42,896 nt of DNA from Halorubrum alkaliphilum. GTDB taxonomy: Archaea > Halobacteriota > Halobacteria > Halobacteriales > Haloferacaceae. The number at the start of each line of letters is the position of its first letter. The stretch's first letter is position 1. Location: the NCBI RefSeq assembly GCF_017873815.1, contig NZ_JAGGKQ010000025.1, positions 1-42,896 of the forward strand, written 5' to 3'. Under the pieces are notes generated by a model that saw nothing but the letters and a program-made list of their open reading frames with translations, was not told where the DNA came from and ran no database searches. The position numbers and the translations under genes were made by a program. Positions 18,177-26,017 of the stretch are shown here, piece by piece.

Positions 18177-18998
18177 ATGCAGGCAACGACGCTCGCGCTG
18201 GTCGGAGCGACCGGTGGCGCGGGGACGACGCGAACCGCGGTCGAGCTGGCGGCGGTCGGCGCGCGCGGCGGCCACGACGTGGCCGTGATCGACGCCGCGT
18301 TCACGACACAGGGGCTCTCGGAGTACGTGCGCGGTCGGATCGGAACCGACCTCACGAGCCTCGTCACCGACGACGCCGGCGCGTCGCTGTCGGCCGCGAC
18401 GTACTCGATCGCGATCGACGAGCCTGACGATGGAGGGGACGCCGAACCGACGAACGCCGAGACCGCGGACGCCGAGCCGACGAGCGAACTTCCCGGACGT
18501 GCCGATGTCGTGCCCGCGAGAGCCCCGTTCGAGCGGGTCGCGCGCTCGAAGACCGCCGAGGCGGCACGAAAGCTGGAACGCCGGATCGACGAGGCGGCGA
18601 CCGGCTACGACGCCGTGATCATCGACGCCGCACCGGTCGGGTCGAACGAGGCGGTCGCGGCGGTCACGACGGCCGACCGGGTCGCCGCGATTCGGCCGGC
18701 GACGCCCCACGGCCGGGACGCACTCCAGCGCCTCCGTGGCCGCGTCGCCGACGTGGGAGCGAGCGTCGACGCAACGATCGCGGTCCGGCGCGGAACCGAC
18801 GCGGAGGCGGACGACGCCTCAACGGCCACGGACCTCTCGGTCCCACTGACTGACCCGACGATAGCGAGCGCGCCGACCGCCGCGGACGGTTCCGACGAGT
18901 ACGTCCGGTCGGTCGTCGACGCCTACACCCGCCTGTTCGACACCGCGCTCGACATCGAGTTCGAGGACGACGGACTGCTCGAACGACTCCGGAACTAA
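18177..18998 (+). CDS. ParA/MinD-like P-loop protein with degenerate Walker A
   Basis: A 273-residue SIMIBI-type protein. The N-terminus has the ParA/MinD pattern (LALVGATGGAGTTRTAVELA), but the P-loop GGAGTT (13-18) has Thr at position 17 where the Lys of the usual GK[ST] should be. Other features are VAVIDAAFTTQGLSEYV (switch-like), a Walker B-like YDAVIIDAAPVGSNEA and AAIRPATPHGRDALQRL. A variable acidic linker sits between about residues 78 and 105. Loss of the Lys suggests weak or no ATP hydrolysis. It could act as a regulator or scaffold. A chemotaxis or partitioning role is not shown by neighbours. Confidence 0.78.
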   Translation: MQATTLALVGATGGAGTTRTAVELAAVGARGGHDVAVIDAAFTTQGLSEYVRGRIGTDLTSLVTDDAGASLSAATYSIAIDEPDDGGDAEPTNAETADAEPTSELPGRADVVPARAPFERVARSKTAEAARKLERRIDEAATGYDAVIIDAAPVGSNEAVAAVTTADRVAAIRPATPHGRDALQRLRGRVADVGASVDATIAVRRGTDAEADDASTATDLSVPLTDPTIASAPTAADGSDEYVRSVVDAYTRLFDTALDIEFEDDGLLERLRN

Positions 18999-19048
18999 GC
19001 GCGGAACGGTCTCAACCGGACACGTCACTAGCGGAAAGGGGGATCCCG

Positions 19049-19570
19049 CTACCGGAGGCCCTCGGGTGCGTCCAGCGCGTCACCGAGCGGATCGTCGCTC
19101 CCGAGATCGCCCCCGAGCGGCGATGAACCGGCTATTCCCGCCTCAACGACGGTCGCGACCTCGGGGAGCGGATCGTGCGTTTCGACGTACGTCGCGAGCG
19201 CGAAGTCGTTCTCGTCGCCGCCCGCCAGAGCGACCGCCTCGCTGCGGGCCATCCGACCGTCGAGCCAGTCACGGACGACCCCGCGACGCGTGGGTGCGAG
19301 GGGACAGACGCCGGAGACGCCGCATCGATGGAGCGTCTTTGCGGCGGTCATCGGCGTCACGCCCGCCTCGTCGGCCGCATCGGCGACGCTTCGACCCGCG
19401 GTGTACGCGTCGACCAGCGTCGCCGTCGCCGCAGCCGTACACGGGAGGTCCGCCTCGTGTGCGCGCAGCCGATCCACGAGCGGCGTGTCCGTGTCGTCCG
19501 CGACGGCGACGCCCCGATCCTGCTGGCTCGCCGTCACCTCCAGCCCCTCCGCGATCTCCGACAGCGTCAT
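19049..19570 (-). CDS. Haloarchaeal protein with HTH-like segment
   Basis: A 173-residue acidic protein. The segment AGRSVADAADEAGVTPMTAAKTLHRCGV (about residues 58-85) has the spacing of a helix-turn-helix, and a second region (RRGVVRDWLDGRMARSEAVALAGG) resembles another short helical repeat. The family is common in haloarchaea, but I cannot name it with certainty. A TATA-like TGATAAAA (19594-19601) sits 27 nt before the ATG and supports the start. It is divergent from the TFIIB gene 160 nt away. A transcription-factor role is plausible but unproven. Confidence 0.72.
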   Translation of the reverse strand: MTLSEIAEGLEVTASQQDRGVAVADDTDTPLVDRLRAHEADLPCTAAATATLVDAYTAGRSVADAADEAGVTPMTAAKTLHRCGVSGVCPLAPTRRGVVRDWLDGRMARSEAVALAGGDENDFALATYVETHDPLPEVATVVEAGIAGSSPLGGDLGSDDPLGDALDAPEGLR

Positions 19571-19732
19571 GAGTGCCGATGGCGGGCAGCGAATGATAAA
19601 ACCACCGTACTGCGGCGAGATGAGCTACCGTTCACCGACCAATAACCGGTCGGTGCGAGCGCGACGATCGGGGCGATCACCCCCCGATCCACCGGGGTTT
19701 AAGTAAGGGATCGGGCCCGAGATACACGTGTG

Positions 19733-20689
19733 ATGAGTCAGGCACGTTCGACCCGCGTCAGTTCGCACCGCTCCGGAAACGCTCGCGCCGACGAGACAAC
19801 CGACGCCGCCGACGAGACGGAGACGATGGACGAGGCCGACCGGTGTCCGGAGTGCTCGGGGCGAACCCGGATCGAGAGCGCCGAGCGCGTCTGTACGGAC
19901 TGCGGACTGGTCGTCGACGCGGACCTGATCGACCACGGCCCCGAGTGGCGCTCGTTCGACGACGACGACACGAATCCGAAACGCACGGGCGCGCCGCTGA
20001 CGCGCTCGCGGCACGACCGCGGCCTCTCGACCGAGATCGGTCAGTCGACCCGCGTAAAGGGGCGCAAGCGTCGGCGGCTCTCCCGGATGCGCACCCAGCA
20101 CAACCGAGCGCAGATCTCCACGAAGCGCGACCGCAACAAGGTGTACGCCTACACCGAGATCCGCCGGCTCACCGGGGCCTTGGAGCTCCCGAACAACATC
20201 CGCGACACCGCCTGTACGCTGTTCGACTCCGCGCAGTCCGAGAGCCTGCTCCGTGGTCGGTCGCTCGAAGGGTTTGCGTGTGCCTGCGTGTACGTCGCCT
20301 GCCGCACGGCCGACGTCGCCCGCACCGTCGGCGAGGTCTGTGCCGAGGCGAAGGCGACAGAGGACGAACACCAAGCCGCCTTCGACGCGATGAACCGCGA
20401 GCTCGGTCTCCCGATCGGTCCGGCCTCGCCCGCGGAGTACCTCCCGCGGTTCGCCTCCGAACTCGACTGCGAGCAGGGCGTCGAGCAGCGCGCACGCGAA
20501 CTCGTCGACCGCGCCGTCGAGGAGGGGATCGCCAACGGTCGGAACCCAGTCGGCGTCGCCGCCGCTTGCCTGTACACCGCGGCGCGTCAGTGTAGCGCCG
20601 ACGTAACCCAGCAGGAGGCGGCCGATGTCGCCGACGTGACGCCCGTCACGATCCGCCGAACCTACGTCGATCTGACCGACGGCGAGTGA
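19733..20689 (+). CDS. tfb: Transcription initiation factor IIB
   Basis: Archaeal TFB, about 318 residues, bridging TATA-binding protein and RNA polymerase. An Asp/Glu-rich N-terminus precedes the zinc ribbon (CPEC...CTDC), the B-reader region (GAPLTRSRHDRGLSTEIG) and two cyclin-like repeats (about residues 120-205 and 215-310), ending in an HTH (TQQEAADVADVTPVTIRRTY). A basic stretch VKGRKRRRLSRMRTQHNRAQ links the reader to the core. The start is ATG at 19733. A GTG three bases earlier is the alternative. TTTAAGTA at 19698-19705 is the likely TATA box. Haloarchaea carry several tfb genes, so this may be one of a set with its own promoter preferences. Confidence 0.95.
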   Translation: MSQARSTRVSSHRSGNARADETTDAADETETMDEADRCPECSGRTRIESAERVCTDCGLVVDADLIDHGPEWRSFDDDDTNPKRTGAPLTRSRHDRGLSTEIGQSTRVKGRKRRRLSRMRTQHNRAQISTKRDRNKVYAYTEIRRLTGALELPNNIRDTACTLFDSAQSESLLRGRSLEGFACACVYVACRTADVARTVGEVCAEAKATEDEHQAAFDAMNRELGLPIGPASPAEYLPRFASELDCEQGVEQRARELVDRAVEEGIANGRNPVGVAAACLYTAARQCSADVTQQEAADVADVTPVTIRRTYVDLTDGE

Positions 20690-20811
20690 GACGCGACGAC
20701 GAGTACTGAAGGACGACGACTGCGAACACTCGTTGCTTCGACGGTTCCATTGAGCCCGTACCGAGTGAGCCGTCCGTCTCGTGTCGAGGGCGAACGATCG
20801 GTGAGCAATGT

Positions 20812-21588
20812 CGGGAGTGAGTCTCCCAAACCGGCAGCGGCGTGATCGTATTTAAAAGGAACGTGAGCGGCTGCGACGAGCGTTTATAAATAAACGATGC
20901 GGTGGCGTGCGCCTCCGAGCGCCCTTTTAAGGGCGCGAGTAGGGAGAGACCGAAGGTCTCTCTGACAGCCGGCGGCAACGCCGCCGGCGAGAGCACGCGC
21001 GAGGTCGCCGGCGCTCCGCGCCGGCTGCCAGAGAATCTTCGATTCTCGCTGGAGTCAGGGGCGGTCGCCGGACTACGTCTGGCTGTCCGAGGCGCGGAGC
21101 GCCTCGCTGCCGTGCGGGCGGCGTAGGCGTTCACGAGAGCAGCGTGGCGCGGAGCGCCACGGGCAGCCGGCGGCTCCGCCGCCGGCGACACCGCAATGAG
21201 GAAGCTTGCGACCGAGTGAGGCGCGTGGTTCGAGAGAGCGGAGCTCTCTCGTCATCGCCGGAAGTCTTTGACTTCCGGCTAGCAGCCAGAATCCAGCGGA
21301 TTCTGGCGACATTGCCAGAAATCTCCGATTTCTGGCTAGCAGTCAGAACGCGGAGCGTTCTGACGACATCCCGAAAATCTTCGATTTTCGGACGACAACG
21401 AGCGTACGCCGCCCGCACGGCTGGGGCTTTGGAGGTCTTCGCCGTCGATTAGTAGTCAACTGCTTATAAACGAGTGGCTAGAGCTTTTGAGTAGTTCCTC
21501 ATAACCTCGTCCAGTTATAAATCGCCGCCAGCAACACACTATTCCACTTATAAACAACTACTCCACCGCATTGCGAGACCTACTCCCG
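20812..21588 (+). repeat. Dispersed hairpin element, copy C (777 bp, most complete)
   Basis: The left end CGGGAGTGAGTCTCCCAA and, at the right, the complement of CGGGAGTAGGTCTCGCAA form inverted termini of about 18 bp. The left block has TTTAAAAGG at 20851 and TTTATAAAT at 20883, 32 nt apart, with GTGAGCGG between. The right block (21402-21588) begins GCGTACGCCGCCCGCACGG. It carries TTATAAAC-like boxes starting at 21463, 21514 and 21547, that is 51 and 33 nt apart, as in copy D. The middle is the hairpin array. It fills most of the interval between tfb and the arginine locus. No protein is predicted. Confidence 0.82.
20919..21391. repeat. Array of fourteen perfect short hairpins (copy C cassette)
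   Basis: Fourteen palindromes have unrelated stems and nearly constant geometry. Arms are 7-9 bp, and thirteen of the fourteen loops are 3 nt. In order the hairpins span 20919-20936, 20944-20962, 20968-20988, 21007-21025, 21031-21047, 21088-21106, 21143-21161, 21166-21186, 21231-21251, 21258-21278, 21286-21306, 21315-21335, 21343-21363 and 21371-21391. The last six all have 9-bp arms and a 28-nt period. Their spacers alternate between CTAGCAG and CGACATTG/CGACATC. The earlier ones come in pairs joined by TGACA, TGCCA or GGCA. Position 21054-21070 holds one arm of the long hairpin of copy B without its partner. Confidence 0.9.
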
Positions 21589-21636
21589 TAGTTATTCGAC
21601 GGACTCGGAGAGTTCGTGGCGCAGTTACGGAATGTT

Positions 21637-21642
21637 TTTATA
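21637..21642 (+). promoter_or_regulatory. TATA box of the Arg-rich ORF upstream of argG
   Basis: TTTATA within AATGTTTTTATATCGG, centred about 27 nt before the ATG at 21667. This is the spacing of leaderless haloarchaeal genes. Confidence 0.65.
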
Positions 21643-21666
21643 TCGGAGATTGGTTATATTCTCATA

Positions 21667-21795
21667 ATGACCGCGGAGGCTCGTCTCGGCGCCGCACTCT
21701 TCCGAGGCCGACGAGCCCCGCGACCGCGACGAGGCGTCCGACCGCCGCGACCGGATTCCGGCGCGGCGCGACGACCGGCCCCTTCGGGCCACTAA
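21667..21795 (+). CDS. 42-residue arginine-rich ORF (possible leader peptide) before argG
   Basis: The ORF runs ATG to TAA and its product has 11 Arg of 42 residues. Ten of the eleven Arg codons are CGA and one is CGT. The first part of its transcript can fold: GGCTCGTC (about 21684-21691) pairs with GACGAGCC, with TCGG/CCGA inside. Near the end, GGCCC/GGGCC form another short stem. It has a well-placed TATA box, and the next gene is argG, an arginine-synthesis gene. This pattern is what an arginine-sensing leader would look like. Against a simple cis-attenuator, argG has its own TATA box at 21902. It could instead be a structured small RNA with a fortuitous ORF. Confidence 0.5.
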   Translation: MTAEARLGAALFRGRRAPRPRRGVRPPRPDSGAARRPAPSGH

Positions 21796-21901
21796 CTTCA
21801 CTTCCCTCGTCGCGTTCGCGCCGTTTCGTTCCGTAGAGCTACTGCCGTGTCCTCCGCGAGCACCGTCTCTACGATTTTGTTACAATATCTAAAGCGACGA
21901 A

Positions 21902-21907
21902 TTTAAG
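21902..21907 (+). promoter_or_regulatory. TATA box of argG
   Basis: TTTAAG in GCGACGAATTTAAGTC, centred 28 nt before the argG ATG. It implies a leaderless argG-argH transcript that starts after the upstream Arg-rich ORF. Confidence 0.65.
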
Positions 21908-21932
21908 TCTATACACCGGGTCTTCCCCAGTA

Positions 21933-23180
21933 ATGACAAGCGTTGCACTCGCGTTCAGCGGCGGACTCGACACCACGGTCTGCGTCCCGCTGTTAAAAGA
22001 GGAGTACGGCTACGACGAGGTCATCGGCGTCAACGTCGACGTCGGGCAGCCGACCGAGGAGTTCGACGAGGCCGAGGAGACCGCCGAGGCGCTGGGACTG
22101 GACATTCACGTCGTCGACGCGAAAGCGGAGTTCGCAGAGCTGTGTTACGACGCGGTGAAAGCCAACGCGACGTATCAGGGCTACCCGCTCGGGACCGCCC
22201 TCGCGCGCCCCGTCATCGCCGAGGCGATCCTCGGCGTCGCCGAGGAGCAGGGCTGTGACGCCATCGCACACGGCTGCACGGGGAAGGGGAACGACCAGCT
22301 CCGGTTCGAGGCCGTCTGGCGCGGCTCCGATCTCGAAGTCATTGCCCCGGTCCGCGAGCTCGGCCTCACCCGCGAGTGGGAGATCGAGTACGCGGCCGAG
22401 AAGGATCTGCCCGTCGAGGCCGGCGACGGCGGCGTCTGGTCCATCGACGAGAACATCTGGTCACGCGCGGTCGAGGGCGGCAAGTTGGAGAATCCCGACT
22501 ACGAGCCGCCGGAGGACATCTACGAGTGGACTGCCGAGCCGGAGGGTGAGACCACTATCGAAGTCGAGTTCGAGGAGGGCGTTCCCGTCGCCGTCGACGG
22601 CGAGGAGATGGATCCCGTCCCGCTGATCCAGCATCTCAACGAGTACGCTGGCGGCTACGGGATCGGCCGTACCGACGTAATGGAAGACCGCATGCTCGGC
22701 CTGAAGGTGCGTGAGAACTACGAACACCCGGCCGCGACGGTCCTCCTCACCGCACACCAGGCGCTCGAAGACCTCGTCCTGACCAAGAACGAGCGCTCAT
22801 TCAAGAAGGGAATCGAGCAGGAGTGGTCCGAAAAGGCGTATCAAGGGCTCGTCTTCGCACCCGTCGTCGACGCGCTGGACGCGTTCGTCGACGAGACGCA
22901 GGACGTGGTGACCGGCACGGCGACCGTGAAGGTCTCCGGCGGCAACTGCCGCGTCGTCGCCCGCGACTCCGAGTACGCCGTCTACTCCGAGGAGATGGCC
23001 TCGTTCAACACCGAGGACGTGGCCGGCATCGCCCAGTCGGACGCCACGGGCGTCGCGAAATATCACGGCCTCCAGGAGCGTCTCGCCAACGACGTGAAGA
23101 AGGCGGTCTCGAAGCCGGAGCTCGCCACGGACGGAAGCGGTGAGGGCGCTGAGACGACGGACGACACCGACCACAGCTAG
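21933..23180 (+). CDS. argG: Argininosuccinate synthase
   Basis: Condenses citrulline and aspartate with ATP to give argininosuccinate, 415 residues. The PP-loop ATP site is at the N-terminus (ALAFSGGLDTTVCVPLL), followed by AHGCTGKGNDQLRFE, which is specific to ArgG. The LKVRENYEHPAATVLL region is also conserved. The C-terminal 20 residues are an acidic haloarchaeal tail. Its stop TAG abuts the argH ATG with no gap, so argG and argH form one transcript. Confidence 0.97.
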   Translation: MTSVALAFSGGLDTTVCVPLLKEEYGYDEVIGVNVDVGQPTEEFDEAEETAEALGLDIHVVDAKAEFAELCYDAVKANATYQGYPLGTALARPVIAEAILGVAEEQGCDAIAHGCTGKGNDQLRFEAVWRGSDLEVIAPVRELGLTREWEIEYAAEKDLPVEAGDGGVWSIDENIWSRAVEGGKLENPDYEPPEDIYEWTAEPEGETTIEVEFEEGVPVAVDGEEMDPVPLIQHLNEYAGGYGIGRTDVMEDRMLGLKVRENYEHPAATVLLTAHQALEDLVLTKNERSFKKGIEQEWSEKAYQGLVFAPVVDALDAFVDETQDVVTGTATVKVSGGNCRVVARDSEYAVYSEEMASFNTEDVAGIAQSDATGVAKYHGLQERLANDVKKAVSKPELATDGSGEGAETTDDTDHS

Positions 23181-24653
23181 ATGACCGACGACGATCCCGA
23201 CACGGCCGTCCGCCGCGACCGGTTCAGCGGCGGCCCCGCCCGCGAGTTCATGTCGAGTCTCGACGCCGACGAACGCATCTTCGCGGCCGACCTCGCGGTC
23301 GACCGCGCGCACGTGGTGATGCTCGCGGAGCAGGGGATCGTCGACGACGCGGTCGCAAGTGAGATCCTCGCTGCCCTCGACGACATCGAGACGGCCGGCC
23401 ACGGCGCGCTTCCCGACGGCGAGGACGTTCACGAGGCGATCGAGACGGCGGTCATCGACCGCGTCGGCCCCGACGGCGGGAAGATGCACACCGCCCGCTC
23501 GCGCAACGACGAGGTGGCGACCTGTATCCGGCATCGGCTGCGCGAGGACCTGCTCGCCGCCGCGGAGGCGACGATCACGCTCCGTGAGGCGCTCCTCGAG
23601 GTCGCGAGCGAGCACGCGGAGACGGTGATGCCCGGCTACACCCATCTCCAGCCCGCCCAGCCGACGACGGTCGCTCACTTCCTGCTGTCGTACGAGGGGG
23701 CGATCGGCCGCGACACGGAGCGCCTGCTCGGCGCGTACGAGCGGACGAATCGGTCGCCGCTCGGCGCGGCGGCGTTCGCGGGGACGCCGTTCGAGGTCGA
23801 TCGAGACCGCACCGCCGAGCTGCTCGGCTTCGATGGGACCGTCCGGAACTCGATGGACGCCTCGGCGGGACGCGACTTCCTCGCCGAGACGACGGCGGCG
23901 CTCGCCACGCACGCGACGACGCTCTCGGGGATCGCCGAGGACCTGATCGTCTACGCGAACAAGGGGTTCGTGGAGCTGTCGGACGACTACTCGTCGACCT
24001 CGTCGATCATGCCGCAAAAAAAGAATCCGGACCCGATCGAGCTCGTCCGTGCTACGGCCGGCACCGCGACCGGAGAGCTGACCGGGCTGTTGACGACGCT
24101 GAAAGGATTACCACGCGCGTACAACCTCGACTTACAGGAGGCAACGCCACACGCGTGGACCGCGGTCGATTCCGTGAGCGACGCGACAGAAGTCGTCGCG
24201 GGCGCGGTCGCAACCGCAGACTGGAACGAGGGGGTGCTCGCGGACGCCGCGGGCGACGGCTTCTCGACGGCGACGGGGGTCGCCGACCTGCTCGCGATGA
24301 GCGGGCTACCGTTCCGGACGGCTCACGAGATCGTCGCGGTGGCTGCCGAGACCGTCTCCGACGATGATACTCCGGAGGCGGCCGCCGCAAAAGTTGACGA
24401 GGCCACTCGAAACGTGACGGACGAGCCCCTCTCGACGTACGTGAGCCGTGAGGACGTCGAGGAAGCGCTCGCCCCTGCCGCCAGCGTCGCGAGCCGCGAC
24501 TCCGCCGGGGGACCCGCTCCCGAGGCCGTCGCCGACGAGCTCGCGACCGCCGAGGTCGAGATCGAGGCCGACGACGCGGCGCTGGCCGACGAGCGGGAGT
24601 CGCTCGCGGCGGCGGCGGACCTACTGGATGCCGAGGTGAGTTCGTATGCGTGA
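23181..24653 (+). CDS. argH: Argininosuccinate lyase
   Basis: Releases fumarate from argininosuccinate to give arginine, 490 residues. It belongs to the fumarase/aspartase superfamily. The conserved HTARSRNDEVAT motif lies near residue 100, MPGYTHLQPAQPTTVAHF near residue 150, and the signature SSIMPQKKNPDPIEL (about residues 274-288) contains the flexible catalytic Ser. It follows argG directly. About 250 nt without a gene separate it from lysW. Confidence 0.97.
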   Translation: MTDDDPDTAVRRDRFSGGPAREFMSSLDADERIFAADLAVDRAHVVMLAEQGIVDDAVASEILAALDDIETAGHGALPDGEDVHEAIETAVIDRVGPDGGKMHTARSRNDEVATCIRHRLREDLLAAAEATITLREALLEVASEHAETVMPGYTHLQPAQPTTVAHFLLSYEGAIGRDTERLLGAYERTNRSPLGAAAFAGTPFEVDRDRTAELLGFDGTVRNSMDASAGRDFLAETTAALATHATTLSGIAEDLIVYANKGFVELSDDYSSTSSIMPQKKNPDPIELVRATAGTATGELTGLLTTLKGLPRAYNLDLQEATPHAWTAVDSVSDATEVVAGAVATADWNEGVLADAAGDGFSTATGVADLLAMSGLPFRTAHEIVAVAAETVSDDDTPEAAAAKVDEATRNVTDEPLSTYVSREDVEEALAPAASVASRDSAGGPAPEAVADELATAEVEIEADDAALADERESLAAAADLLDAEVSSYA

Positions 24654-24778
24654 GCCGACGTGTTCTCTCGGGTGTCGCCCTCGAGTTCGCCGACGACCCG
24701 CACCACCGATGGTCGCGGATCGACCGTCGACGGTGCCGCCGTCCCCGTCCGGGGACAGAATTATTACTGAAATCTGAC

Positions 24779-24800
24779 ACCGGATTTCACACGCCCGATT
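24779..24800. repeat. Small inverted repeat between argH and lysW
   Basis: TGAAATC and GATTTCA face each other across an 8-nt spacer (within about 24767-24790). They lie about 110 nt before lysW and upstream of AT-rich boxes CGATTTAAAACC and GATTATAAG. It could be an operator for the lysW-arg operon or a terminator hairpin for argH. Confidence 0.35.
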
Positions 24801-24899
24801 TAAAACCGCTCTCCGTCCGTTAGATGGTAGTACAGTTCTTGTAAAGCAGATTATAAGTTCGAAGGGTTTATGCGGGTTCACGGTCGAGTAGGAGACACG

Positions 24900-25088
24900 A
24901 TGACGACCGACACCGATCCGGTGCTGGCAGAGGACCCGATCACGGGCGAGGAGATCGAGCTTCCGGCCGACGTCGAGGTCGGCGAGATAATCGACAGTCC
25001 GGTCACGGGGACCGAGCTGGAGGTCATCTCGCTGGATCCCGTCGTGTTGGAGGAGGCACCCGAACTCGAGGAGGACTGGGGCGAGTAG
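24900..25088 (+). CDS. lysW: LysW/ArgW amino-group carrier protein
   Basis: A 62-residue acidic carrier whose C-terminal EDWGE ends in the Glu that is loaded by ArgX. The amino group of glutamate (arginine route) or aminoadipate (lysine route) is attached to this Glu and shuttled through the pathway. The central part keeps the family layout (GEEIELPADVEVGEIIDSPVTGTELEV). The four zinc-binding Cys of typical LysW are absent: DPITG and SPVTG stand where CPxCG-like knuckles usually lie. GGAG six nucleotides before the ATG is a good ribosome binding site, so this ATG is preferred over one 30 nt upstream. Confidence 0.93.
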   Translation: MTTDTDPVLAEDPITGEEIELPADVEVGEIIDSPVTGTELEVISLDPVVLEEAPELEEDWGE

Positions 25089-25129
25089 ATGGTGACAACC
25101 GCCACGACCGCGACACGCGAGTGGTCGAC

Positions 25130-26017
25130 ATGCGCATAGGCGTCCTCTACTCGCGGATCCGCCGCGACGAGAAGCTGCTGTTGTCTGAGCTGCGCGACCG
25201 CGGCCACGACGTCGAGAAGATAGACGTCCGCCGTGAGCGGTTCGGGCTAGAGTCGACCACCGCGAACGTCGGCGATCTCGATTTAGTCGTCGACCGCTGT
25301 CTCTCGACGAGCCGGTCGCTGTACGCGACGCAGTTCCTCGACAGCTACGGCGTTCCCGTCGTGAACGGACCGGAGACGGGCGATGTCTGTGCTGACAAGG
25401 CGAAGAACTCGCTCGCGCTTGCCGAGGCCGACATCCCGACTCCGGCGACGGAAGTGACGTTCACGAAGGAGGCCGCGATGGAGTCGATCGAGGAGTTCGG
25501 CTATCCCTGCGTTCTCAAGCCCGTCGTTGGCTCGTGGGGCCGGCTGATGGCGAAGATAGACACCCGGAGCGCCGCGGAGGCGATCTTAGAGCACAAGGAG
25601 ACGCTCGGTCACTACGAGCACAAGGTGTTCTACGTTCAGGAGTTCGTCGACAAGCCCGGCCGCGACGTTCGCGTACTCGCGGTCGATGGCGAGCCGATCG
25701 CCGCGATGACGCGCTCGTCGGACCACTGGCTCACGAACGCCGCGAAGGGCGGCGAGACGAAGTCGTTCGATCTTGACGATCGCGCGCTCGAACTCGTCGA
25801 TCGCGCCTCGGAGGCGGTCGGCGGCGGGATGCTCGGCGTCGATCTGATGGAAGTCGGCGGAACCGACTCCGGCGAGTACACCGTCCACGAGGTGAACCAC
25901 ACGGTCGAGTTCAAGGCACTCGACGAGGCCAGCGAGGTTGACGTTCCGGCGAAGGTCGTCGACTGGCTGGAGTCAAAAGCCGAGCAGGCGAGCGACGCCG
26001 CGGAGGCACAGGTATGA
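25130..26017 (+). CDS. argX: Glutamate-LysW ligase (ArgX/LysX, ATP-grasp)
   Basis: An ATP-grasp ligase of 295 residues that attaches the amino group of glutamate to the C-terminal Glu of LysW. The RimK-like fold is shown by MRIGVLYSRIRRDEKLL at the N-terminus, YPCVLKPVVGSWGRLMAKI (ATP-grasp core), FYVQEFVDKPGRDVRVLAVDGE and the metal-binding end VHEVNHTVEFK. The ATG at 25130 is used rather than a GTG nine bases earlier because family members begin with MRIGVLYS. The name argX rather than lysX is inferred from its company with argC, argB, argD, argE and argF. Confidence 0.92.
   Translation: MRIGVLYSRIRRDEKLLLSELRDRGHDVEKIDVRRERFGLESTTANVGDLDLVVDRCLSTSRSLYATQFLDSYGVPVVNGPETGDVCADKAKNSLALAEADIPTPATEVTFTKEAAMESIEEFGYPCVLKPVVGSWGRLMAKIDTRSAAEAILEHKETLGHYEHKVFYVQEFVDKPGRDVRVLAVDGEPIAAMTRSSDHWLTNAAKGGETKSFDLDDRALELVDRASEAVGGGMLGVDLMEVGGTDSGEYTVHEVNHTVEFKALDEASEVDVPAKVVDWLESKAEQASDAAEAQV

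Noticed and set aside
20919-21391. Possible CRISPR array
   Set aside because: The repeated units are hairpins with different sequences, and the spacers are short and alternate between two motifs. No direct repeat or cas gene is present.
20902-21452. Open frames running through the repeat cassette of copy C
   Set aside because: They follow palindromic GC-rich sequence, have no promoter or family resemblance, and change with the number of hairpins. They are most likely fortuitous.
24654-24899. Possible small gene between argH and lysW
   Set aside because: No ATG/GTG frame has plausible composition. Only AT boxes and a small inverted repeat are present.
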